A stretch of DNA of 16,577 nt from an uncultured Bacilli bacterium (GTDB taxonomy: Bacteria > Bacillota_I > Bacilli_A > RF39 > UBA660). The notes under the pieces were generated by a model. The model did not search any database. It saw nothing but the letters and a program-made list of their open reading frames with translations, and was not told the DNA's origin. Where the stretch lies: positions 1-16,577 of the forward strand of contig CANRAT010000032.1 of the NCBI GenBank assembly GCA_947628685.1, written 5' to 3'. Below are positions 1-6,238 of the stretch, in pieces. Within the stretch, counting starts at the first letter, position 1. Each line of letters starts with the position of its first letter. The position numbers and the translations under genes were made by a program.

Positions 1-27
1 ACCACGCCCCCCCCCCCTACATGTCAA
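1..27 (-). promoter_or_regulatory. Partial poly(G)-spacer promoter firing out of the window
   Basis: On the minus strand TTGACA (22-27) is followed by TGTA, a run of 11 G (7-17) and CGTGG. By alignment with copy 2, the first T of the -10 box is position 1 and the rest is outside the window. That gives a 20-bp spacer, three longer than the usual 17. The promoter would serve a minus-strand gene beyond the left edge. The -10 box and the gene are inferred, not seen. Confidence 0.7.
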
Positions 28-63
28 GACTAAAAAAAAATTAGGTTTGCAGTTTCCCTAATT
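1..63 (-). repeat. Dispersed terminator/poly(G)-promoter cassette, copy 1
   Basis: This is copy 1 of a direct repeat whose second copy lies at 4904-4957. Read on the minus strand it consists of a hairpin, a T run, AGTCTTGACA, a four-base linker, a G run and CGTG. The copies differ in the G run (11 here, 10 in copy 2), the T run (9 versus 8), one base after TTGACA (T versus C), one base next to the -10 box, and a 7-base insertion at about 49-55 in the hairpin loop. Both copies point the same way. The repeat lies between the valS stop and the window edge. Confidence 0.9.
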
Positions 64-64
64 T
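32..64 (-). terminator. Rho-independent terminator after valS
   Basis: On the minus strand an 8-bp stem (AAATTAGG with CCTAATTT, arms 57-64 and 38-45) encloses an 11-base loop and runs into nine T (32-40). The stem overlaps the valS TAG stop at 58-60. The hairpin is part of the dispersed cassette, so the same unit ends valS transcription and starts the next gene. Confidence 0.8.
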
Positions 65-2580
65 AATTTATTTAGTAAAGCATCTAAATTTTCACGCTCT
101 TTTTCTAAATTTTTCCTTTCTTGTTCTACTATACTTTCTGGAGCCTTTGATACATAATTAGGATTATTAAGTAGATTTTCTCTTCTTTTTATACTACTTT
201 CTAATCTTTCCTTTTCTTTCCTTAAATTTTCCAATTCCTTTTCTAAATTTTCACTACCATCATATAATACACTTACATCTTTATCTATTACTATTTCTCT
301 TAAATTATTTTTTTCAGTTATAAAGTTAGTATTTGAAAGTTTTAACATGTTAGTTAATATATCTATATTGTCTAAATTTTTATAATATACATAATACTCT
401 TTTATATTATTTTCAAGTTTTACTTTTCTAATTTTTGTAATTAATTCAAGTGTATAGTCTAACTTAACATCAAAAGAATATTTTTTTTCATATATAGGGT
501 ATGAACTAATCATTATAGATTCACTATCTTTAATAGGAAGTGCGCTATAAATCTCTTCTGTTACAAAAGGCATAAATGGGTGTATAAGTTTAAGTATGTC
601 AGTTAATACTTTAATAAGTACACTTTTAGTTGTATTATTCATACTGTGTTTAGAAAGTTCTATATACCAATCGCAAAAATCGTTCCAAATAAATGAATAA
701 AGTTCACTTCCTACTACATTAAATTCATATTTTTCCATATGTTTTCTTGATATCTTTATTACATTATTTAATTTATTTAAAATCCATTTATCTATTATAC
801 TTAAATTTTCTAATGTATAATTTTCTTTATTTATATCTTCTACATTCATAAGTACAAATCTAGAAGCATTCCATAGTTTATTTATAAAGTTCCAAGAACT
901 CTTAACCTTTTCCTCATCATATCTTAAATCCATACCAGGAGCGCTAGATGTAGTTAGGAAGTATCTAAGGGCATCACAACCGTATTTATCAATAACATCC
1001 ATAGGATCGACACCATTACCGAGTGACTTACTCATCTTCCTACCCATTTTATCACGTATAAGTCCATGTATTAAACAGTCTTTAAATGGTGCTTTTTTTG
1101 TAAATTTTAAGCTCTGGAATGTCATTCTATTTACCCAAAATGGTATAATATCATAACCTGTAACTAATACATCATTTGGATAATATCTTTTATAGTCTTC
1201 TGTTTCATCTGGAAATCCTAAGGTTGCAAAAGGCCATAGGGCACTTGAAAACCAAGTATCTAATACATCTTTATCTTGAACCCAACCATCTTCTTTTGGT
1301 GGATTTATTCCAACGTATACTTCATCACCTTTATACCAAGCAGGTATCCTGTGTCCCCACCAAAGTTGGCGAGATATACACCAGTCATACGTTATTTCCA
1401 TCCAATGATTCATAGTTTTTTCAAATCTTGAAGGTACAAAGTTTACTTTTGTATCTTTATTTTTTTGATTTTCTAATACTTTATCTGCTAAAGGCCTCAT
1501 TTTAACAAACCACTGACGAGAAAGGTAAGGTTCTACTACTGCATCTGTTCTTTCACTATGTCCAACACTATGTGTCATTTTTTCTATTTTGATTAGTATT
1601 CCATCTTCTTTTAAATCTTTAACGAGCGCTTCTCTACACTCTTCTCTTGTCATCCCACAGTATTTACCTGCATTTTCATTCATAGTAGCATCTTCATTCA
1701 TGACAACAATTCTATCTAAATTGTGACGATTTCCTACTTCAAAGTCGTTAGGGTCATGGGCTGGAGTTATTTTAACTACACCCGTTCCAAAAGTCATATC
1801 TGCATGAATATCTCCTACGATAGGTATTAATTTGCCTACTACTGGAAGTATAACATTTTTCCCTATTAAATGTTTATATCTTTTATCTTTAGGATTAACC
1901 GCTACTGCAGTATCTCCAAAAAGTGTCTCAGGACGAGTTGTCGCTACTTCTAGGTATTCATCACTATTTTCTATAAAATATTTTAAATGATAAAATGCAC
2001 CCTCATCATCTTTATATATAACCTCTTCGTTAGATAAGGCTGTTTTAGCAACAGGATCCCAGTTTATAATACGTTCTCCTCTATATATTAATCCTTCATT
2101 ATATAAAGATACAAAAACATGTTTTACTGCTTTAGTTAAGTTGGAATCTAAAGTAAATGCTTCTTTAGTGTAATCTAAGGCAAGGCCTAATTTTGCCCAC
2201 TGGTCTCTTATATTATTAGAGTACTCTTTAGTCCAATTCCAGCATTCCTCCAAGAATTTCTCACGACCTAATTCATATTTATCAATACCTTTACTTTTTA
2301 ATTTAGCAACTACTTTTGCTTCAGTTGCAATTGCAGCATGGTCCATTCCTGGAAGCCATAATGTATCATATCCATCCATTTTTTTATAACGTATCATTAT
2401 ATCTTGAAGCGTTGTATCCCATGCATGACCCAGGTGAAGTTTTCCTGTTACATTTGGAGGAGGTATTACTATCGTGTATGGCTTTTTACTTAAATCTCCA
2501 GATTCAAAATATCCTTTATTTTTCCAATTTTCATATTTTCCTTTTTCTACTTCTAAATGATTATATTTTTTATCTAACAT
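58..2580 (-). CDS. valS: Valyl-tRNA synthetase
   Basis: Class I aminoacyl-tRNA synthetase (cytoplasmic) that activates valine with ATP and charges tRNA-Val; the family also hydrolyses mischarged Thr-tRNA-Val. The 840-residue product is slightly shorter than typical bacterial ValRS (about 880). Visible signatures are PPPNVTGKLHLGH (40-52, the HIGH-type motif), the CP1 editing segment TTRPETLFGD (214-223), CISRQLWWGHRIPAW (401-415), KMSKS (515-519), a tRNA-binding helical domain from about 595, and a Lys/Glu-rich C-terminal coiled coil (about 776-838) typical of ValRS. It starts 15 bp after the upstream hydrolase gene and should be co-transcribed with it from the T-box leader, so expression should rise when tRNA-Val is uncharged. 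The Shine-Dalgarno (GAAAGAAG) is weak. It ends in the cassette terminator. Confidence 0.98.
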   Translation of the reverse strand: MLDKKYNHLEVEKGKYENWKNKGYFESGDLSKKPYTIVIPPPNVTGKLHLGHAWDTTLQDIMIRYKKMDGYDTLWLPGMDHAAIATEAKVVAKLKSKGIDKYELGREKFLEECWNWTKEYSNNIRDQWAKLGLALDYTKEAFTLDSNLTKAVKHVFVSLYNEGLIYRGERIINWDPVAKTALSNEEVIYKDDEGAFYHLKYFIENSDEYLEVATTRPETLFGDTAVAVNPKDKRYKHLIGKNVILPVVGKLIPIVGDIHADMTFGTGVVKITPAHDPNDFEVGNRHNLDRIVVMNEDATMNENAGKYCGMTREECREALVKDLKEDGILIKIEKMTHSVGHSERTDAVVEPYLSRQWFVKMRPLADKVLENQKNKDTKVNFVPSRFEKTMNHWMEITYDWCISRQLWWGHRIPAWYKGDEVYVGINPPKEDGWVQDKDVLDTWFSSALWPFATLGFPDETEDYKRYYPNDVLVTGYDIIPFWVNRMTFQSLKFTKKAPFKDCLIHGLIRDKMGRKMSKSLGNGVDPMDVIDKYGCDALRYFLTTSSAPGMDLRYDEEKVKSSWNFINKLWNASRFVLMNVEDINKENYTLENLSIIDKWILNKLNNVIKISRKHMEKYEFNVVGSELYSFIWNDFCDWYIELSKHSMNNTTKSVLIKVLTDILKLIHPFMPFVTEEIYSALPIKDSESIMISSYPIYEKKYSFDVKLDYTLELITKIRKVKLENNIKEYYVYYKNLDNIDILTNMLKLSNTNFITEKNNLREIVIDKDVSVLYDGSENLEKELENLRKEKERLESSIKRRENLLNNPNYVSKAPESIVEQERKNLEKERENLDALLNKLN

Positions 2581-2595
2581 AATATCATCTTCTTT

Positions 2596-3273
2596 CTAAT
2601 TTCTTTTTCTTTTAATAACATCTATTTCTTTATCGAGATAAGTATAACAATTATCAAAAACATTTGATAACTCTTCTAAAGTAAACATTCTACATTCATT
2701 TATTTTATTAACTTGTTTATTAATTATAGAATTTATTTTTTCTACTATGAGTTTTATATCTTCTAAAGAGAGTTCATAATTTAACTCTTTTACTAAACTT
2801 AATGTATCACTTGTAATTTCAACTTGTTTTCCTAAGTTCTCATTATAAATTAAATAATCTGCAAATTTAGAAAAATCTTCTTGTTTTAATTTCCAGGGAG
2901 TTATTCCTTTTAATATAGTTCCATCATTTAATATAGCAACAGTCTCACCATCAATAGTATCAATATGATTTTCCCTAGTATATTTATTAAAATAATTATC
3001 AGTCATTATATGTATTAATGAACCAAATATTAATGGATTATTTAATTTATCACCATATACTTCTAAAAATTTATTAATATCATTTTTAGGTGGATGATTT
3101 GCACCTTCAAAGTTATAATGTGTTTTAGCATGGCTTATAATATTAGATATATCTTTAATTATTAAACCATTCGTCGCATCAGGTAATACATTCCCTATTA
3201 TAAAATCATCACCTAAATTTAATTTTTTATTTAATTTGTTAGCTAAAGCTATATGTACTCCCCAAGATGGCAT
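2596..3273 (-). CDS. Zinc-dependent phospholipase C-like hydrolase
   Basis: A 225-residue protein resembling the zinc-dependent phospholipase C / phospholipase C-D domain family (inference from motifs). It begins MPSWGVHIALA, with His7, then GNVLPDA (27-33, Asp32), SHAKTH (47-52, two His) and GSLIHIMTD (84-92, His88 and Asp92). This His/Asp spacing fits the metal site of that family. No signal peptide or membrane segment is seen, so it is probably cytoplasmic, unlike secreted phospholipase C toxins, and its substrate is unknown. The ATG has a strong site, AAGGAGG, six bases upstream (3280-3286). It is the first gene after the T-box leader and lies 15 bp before valS, so it shares valine control. 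Confidence 0.75.
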   Translation of the reverse strand: MPSWGVHIALANKLNKKLNLGDDFIIGNVLPDATNGLIIKDISNIISHAKTHYNFEGANHPPKNDINKFLEVYGDKLNNPLIFGSLIHIMTDNYFNKYTRENHIDTIDGETVAILNDGTILKGITPWKLKQEDFSKFADYLIYNENLGKQVEITSDTLSLVKELNYELSLEDIKLIVEKINSIINKQVNKINECRMFTLEELSNVFDNCYTYLDKEIDVIKRKRN

Positions 3274-3279
3274 AAAATC

Positions 3280-3286
3280 CCTCCTT
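3280..3286 (-). promoter_or_regulatory. Shine-Dalgarno site of the hydrolase gene
   Basis: AAGGAGG on the minus strand, six bases before the ATG at 3273. It lies just past the T-box terminator T run, so translation of this gene depends on antitermination. Confidence 0.8.
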
Positions 3287-3291
3287 AATAT

Positions 3292-3321
3292 AAAAACTCA
3301 CAATCCTATAAGGACGTGAGT
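3292..3321 (-). terminator. T-box-controlled terminator
   Basis: On the minus strand ACTCACGTCC pairs with GGATTGTGAGT (one bulged T, one G-T pair, loop TTATA) and is followed by TTTTTAT. Its 5' arm overlaps the CGTCC segment that would otherwise pair in the antiterminator. Confidence 0.9.
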
Positions 3322-3515
3322 AATTTACGTGGTACCACCTTAATTTATGCATAATGCACCTTGAAAATATAACGGTTTAACCGGAATGTTCTATTTACTT
3401 AAACAATCACTCACTTGCTACCTTCATCTATTTTTTATTAAGAAAAGCTCTCAGCTATTGCTTTTCATCTCTTATAATTACTAAATAGATTACTCCTCAA
3501 GTTCAAAGATTTACA
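3292..3515 (-). promoter_or_regulatory. T-box leader (valine)
   Basis: Minus-strand T-box riboswitch. Stem I base pairs ACTTG (3498-3502) with CAAGT (3413-3417), and the upper helix pairs ATCTATTT (3483-3490) with AAATAGAT (3426-3433). Between them is the specifier loop: the S-turn strand with AGTA (3491-3494) faces GAAGGTAG (3418-3425). GTA at 3419-3421 reads as a valine specifier and fits valS in the operon; GGT (glycine) overlaps it and is the less likely reading. The conserved T-box AAGGTGGTACCACG is at 3328-3341. Its TGGT bulge would pair with an ACCA tRNA end, as in tRNA-Val. A competing terminator follows. Uncharged tRNA-Val should stabilise the antiterminator and let transcription pass into the hydrolase and valS genes. 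Confidence 0.95.
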
Positions 3516-3521
3516 TAGATA

Positions 3522-3550
3522 ATTATATTATATATTTTAAAATAATTCAA
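3522..3550 (-). promoter_or_regulatory. Promoter of the T-box/hydrolase/valS operon
   Basis: TTGAAT (3545-3550), a 17-bp spacer and a perfect TATAAT (3522-3527) on the minus strand. Transcription should start near 3515, about 13 bases before the base of stem I. Confidence 0.85.
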
Positions 3551-3602
3551 GACTTTAATTTAATTTTATAGAATCTAGTAAACCTTATTTATAATTTTAT
3601 TA

Positions 3603-4874
3603 TTAATCTATATATTTTAATGTACCTTCTTTTAATCCAAGATCTGTATCAGTTAATGGACATTTATCTCTTGATACTAATATCTCTTTTAAGTTAGAGC
3701 AATGACTAAACATTCTACTCATAACATTTATGTTTGATAAATCAAAGGTTCTCAAATCAAGATGGGTTAAATTCGAACAACCTTCAAACATAGTTCCCGT
3801 ATTTGTTTCATTTGAAGTAACAAAATTTTCTCCAAAATTTATTTCACTTAAACTTGTACAATATTGAAACATTTCGATCATATTTGTTACACTTGATGTA
3901 TTAAAATTACTTAAATCTAATGTTTCTAAGTTATTACATCCTTGAAACATTCTCCGCATTGAAGTTACTTTTGATGTATCAAAATTTTCACCAAAAATTA
4001 TCTCTTTTAAATTTTTACAATTTGCAAACATACAAGTCATATCTTTTACATTACTTGTATCAAAGCTTGTTAAATCTAATTTTTCTAAATTTTCACAATT
4101 TTCAAACATACCAGTATAAAGTCCTGCCATCATTGTTGCTTTACTTGTATCAAGCAAATTAAATATTATATTGGTTAGTCCTTTAAACAACTTAAACATG
4201 GCGTGTGTGATTGTATTTGTTTGTATTAAATTTTCACTATATACATATATAGTATCTTTACCATCATAATACGCTTTTACTTCCTCATCAGAAGATACAG
4301 ACACACTTTCAAATGACATTAACTCTTCTTTTGTTATTCCTTCTGGTAGTATACCTTCTGGTAAAAATATTATCTCTTTTACAATTGTATCTGCTGTACC
4401 ATATGTTGCATTATCATTTCCTACTAATTGCTTTATTTTAGCATTAAAGTCTATTCCTCTTAAAAGCATACTTTCTTTTATCTCTTTATATATTTTCATA
4501 TCTTCATTTTCTATTCTTGCATAATAATCTTTTATTTTTCCTTTTATTATTCTTACTACTTTTCTATTTTCTACTAAAAGTTTCCCACTTTCTATTCTAT
4601 TACCACTTGTTTCTACTTGTATCTTTTTACCATTTAACTCTATTGCTTTACCATCATCTACTATAGTATAAAGTCCATTAGGTACATTTCTATTTATCTC
4701 TTCATTTATAAGAGATGTTTCTACTGCTCTTACATATTCACTTGCGCTTATTTCAAGTGAACTTATTCTTGACTTTTCTATTAAGTGTAATACTTGTGGA
4801 ATAGCAATAAGTGAGATTATTGCAAGTATTAATAGTACTGCAAGTAGTTCTACTAGTGTAAATCCATTCTTCAT
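3603..4874 (-). CDS. Prepilin-like protein with BspA-type leucine-rich repeats
   Basis: A 423-residue fusion. Residues 1-25 are a class III signal: a short leader MKNG, then FTLVELLAVLL with Glu at +5, the prepilin peptidase/N-methylation motif, followed by a hydrophobic helix. Residues 26-235 form a pilin-like stalk with no motif I recognise. Residues 240-400 hold about six BspA/DUF285-type repeats with the pattern FDTSNV-x-MF-x2-C-x2-L-x2-LDL, one Cys per unit. Repeats of this type occur in bacterial surface proteins and often mediate adhesion (family knowledge). The protein is probably exported and displayed or assembled on the surface through a type IV pilus or competence-type machinery encoded elsewhere (inference). 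The SD-like AAGGATAGGG lies just before the ATG, and the promoter carries a poly(G) spacer. I see no clear terminator between its stop and the T-box promoter. Confidence 0.9.
   Translation of the reverse strand: MKNGFTLVELLAVLLILAIISLIAIPQVLHLIEKSRISSLEISASEYVRAVETSLINEEINRNVPNGLYTIVDDGKAIELNGKKIQVETSGNRIESGKLLVENRKVVRIIKGKIKDYYARIENEDMKIYKEIKESMLLRGIDFNAKIKQLVGNDNATYGTADTIVKEIIFLPEGILPEGITKEELMSFESVSVSSDEEVKAYYDGKDTIYVYSENLIQTNTITHAMFKLFKGLTNIIFNLLDTSKATMMAGLYTGMFENCENLEKLDLTSFDTSNVKDMTCMFANCKNLKEIIFGENFDTSKVTSMRRMFQGCNNLETLDLSNFNTSSVTNMIEMFQYCTSLSEINFGENFVTSNETNTGTMFEGCSNLTHLDLRTFDLSNINVMSRMFSHCSNLKEILVSRDKCPLTDTDLGLKEGTLKYID
3680..4160 (-). repeat. In-gene BspA/DUF285 leucine-rich repeat array
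   Basis: About six units of 22-25 codons in residues 240-400 of the prepilin-like protein. The units share a MF-x2-C-x2-L-x2-(LDL or INFGENF) core, and alternate units carry FGENF. The DNA repeats are divergent rather than identical, so recombination between units is possible but not obviously recent. Confidence 0.85.
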
Positions 4875-4898
4875 ACATATCCCTATCCTTACACTTCC

Positions 4899-4929
4899 AT
4901 TTTATCACGCCCCCCCCCCTACGTGTCAA
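4899..4929 (-). promoter_or_regulatory. Poly(G)-spacer promoter, probably phase-variable
   Basis: On the minus strand: -35 TTGACA (4924-4929), CGTA, ten G (4910-4919), CGTGA, then -10 TAAAAT (4899-4904) preceded by TG, giving an extended -10 (TGATAAAAT). The spacer is 19 bp with G10; G8 would give the optimal 17. Transcription should start near 4892, leaving a leader of about 18 bases before the prepilin gene. Slippage in the G run would change promoter strength. The architecture is seen directly; phase variation is inferred from known systems with homopolymers in promoter spacers. Confidence 0.85.
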
Positions 4930-4957
4930 GACTAAAAAAAATTAGGTTTCCCTAATT
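4904..4957 (-). repeat. Dispersed terminator/poly(G)-promoter cassette, copy 2
   Basis: Direct repeat of positions 1-63 in the same orientation: hairpin, T run, AGTCTTGACA, linker, G10, CGTG. Apart from tract lengths, a few base changes and a 7-base gap in the hairpin loop, the two copies are identical. They are 4.9 kb apart and flank valS, the hydrolase gene and the prepilin-like gene. Confidence 0.9.
4934..4957 (-). terminator. Hairpin terminator inside cassette copy 2
   Basis: Minus-strand stem AATTAGG/CCTAATT (arms 4951-4957 and 4940-4946), a four-base loop, then eight T (4934-4941, overlapping the stem end). It would stop read-through from the upstream ProA-like operon before the poly(G) promoter, so the prepilin gene would depend on its own promoter. 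Confidence 0.75.
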
Positions 4958-5215
4958 ATAAATTTTTAAATGTCTAAATTTTCTAGAACTATGGTTATAA
5001 TTGATATTAAATCTATTATTTTTAAACGTTTAATTGCTCTTAAAAAGTTAATTTTTTTTCTAAACCAATCGTTTATTTTGATAAAAGCAATCAAATGCAT
5101 TCTAAGGAATATAGAATTTTTAAGTCTATATTAGTATTATCAACATAAGATAAATAAGAAACAATATTTTTGGTAAAATCATTAAAAATGATTTTACTCA
5201 TTTTGAATATTAATA
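4958..5215. other. Intergenic stretch with no recognised gene
   Basis: About 258 AT-rich bases between the ProA-like gene and the cassette. It contains the perfect inverted repeat at 5173-5197. A 44-codon minus-strand reading frame (4966-5100) lacks a ribosome-binding site. Nothing else is recognised. Confidence 0.6.
5173..5197. terminator. Perfect inverted repeat after the ProA-like gene
   Basis: GTAAAATCATT and AATGATTTTAC form an 11-bp perfect stem with a three-base AAA loop, starting 19 bases past the stop of the ProA-like gene. Neither strand has a good T run after it, so it may be a weak terminator, an mRNA 3'-end stabiliser or a protein-binding palindrome. Confidence 0.5.
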
Positions 5216-6238
5216 CTATTTTTCTTCTCTATATAAACTTATATTCTCATTAGTGCCATCTAATTTAAAACTAAATGGATATATTATAATTTTTTCATTA
5301 ACAAGATCTGATTGTTTAATATCAATTATTCTTTCAATAGTAGGACTTGTATTTATTGTTATTATTTTTGATTTTACTTCTTTTACAAATTTTGATGCAT
5401 TCTCTGTTGAATTAGTAAATATAGCCGAACTATAACTACTACCATTATAATTGATTTGCGCTATTGCTTCATCAATATCACTTACTATTATAGCTTTAGA
5501 ATGATTCAATTTAGTATTGTCATTAATATATAGTTGAATATTTAATCCAGTATTTATTATTTTATTTACAAATTCTATATGTGAAGTATCTTCAATATAC
5601 AAATCAAAGTTTTCATAACCACTAATAATAGTTCTATTTTTTGACTTATTTAAAATGAATTTTTGTAAATTATGATCTCCTATACAAACAACTAAATCAA
5701 TATTAGCAAAATTTGATAATAACTCATCAAAATTTTCAGATATATATATTTGTATTAAATATTTAGATATATTGAATTGTTCTAAAACACCTTGGATTAT
5801 TTGTATTAATAATTGATTGGTTCCAAACATAAAACCTTTGTTTGAAAAGATTGTTGTGTTTCCTGCCATTATATTTCTAATTACCATTTCAATTATTGTA
5901 TATGGATTACCATCGGTAATTACTACTACATTACCATAATCCATTATTTGAGTTCCATATATTATCTTTTTTTCTTCATCTTTTTGTGAAAGCGTTACAT
6001 CACCATATAATAATTTTTCTTTTTCTAAATTAGAAAATATATTATTAATAATACCAAAATCTAATATAAAACCATTATTATTCTTTTTATCGATTTCATT
6101 TGCTTTATTTATTGCTTCTTTATTACCTTCTAAAGCTTTTTTTATTTGATTTATTATAGGTTTTATATTTTTACTTAACATATCTTTATTTACTTGTAAA
6201 GAATTTGCTATGATAGCATTAATATTATTATTTTGCAT
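5216..6238 (-). CDS. Degenerate ProA-like (aldehyde dehydrogenase fold) protein
   Basis: About 340 residues, shorter than glutamate-5-semialdehyde dehydrogenase ProA (about 415). The aldehyde-dehydrogenase nucleotide-binding segment is visible as YGNVVVITDGNP through IMAGNTTIFSN (about 104-136, counting from the GTG at 6247). A ProA-like later half follows: IISGYENFDLYIEDTSHIEF (207-226), then DIDEAIAQINYNGSSYSSAI and a VNAST-like ITINTSPT. Where ProA has its catalytic Cys before Asn-Ala, this protein reads LNIQLYINDN (235-244) with no Cys, so dehydrogenase activity is unlikely (inference). The ATG at 6238 is preferred: AGAGG lies 8 bases upstream. A GTG at 6247 is also in frame. The start overlaps the end of the 1632-residue gene by 11 bp, which suggests translational coupling. 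Role unknown. Confidence 0.75.
   Translation of the reverse strand: MQNNNINAIIANSLQVNKDMLSKNIKPIINQIKKALEGNKEAINKANEIDKKNNNGFILDFGIINNIFSNLEKEKLLYGDVTLSQKDEEKKIIYGTQIMDYGNVVVITDGNPYTIIEMVIRNIMAGNTTIFSNKGFMFGTNQLLIQIIQGVLEQFNISKYLIQIYISENFDELLSNFANIDLVVCIGDHNLQKFILNKSKNRTIISGYENFDLYIEDTSHIEFVNKIINTGLNIQLYINDNTKLNHSKAIIVSDIDEAIAQINYNGSSYSSAIFTNSTENASKFVKEVKSKIITINTSPTIERIIDIKQSDLVNEKIIIYPFSFKLDGTNENISLYREEK

Noticed and set aside
481..488. A8 run in the valS coding strand as a contingency locus
   Set aside because: Such A/T runs are frequent at this base composition, and valS is essential, so switching it off is implausible.
1176..1415. Plus-strand frames opposite valS, such as 1176-1415 and 2316-2582
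   Set aside because: They are antisense shadows of a clearly coding gene, with no ribosome-binding sites or protein motifs.
4966..5100. A 44-codon minus-strand frame ending just before the cassette terminator
   Set aside because: No ribosome-binding site precedes the ATG, the possible promoter is weak, and the protein is a Lys/Ile-rich stretch with no recognisable motif; base composition alone can produce it.
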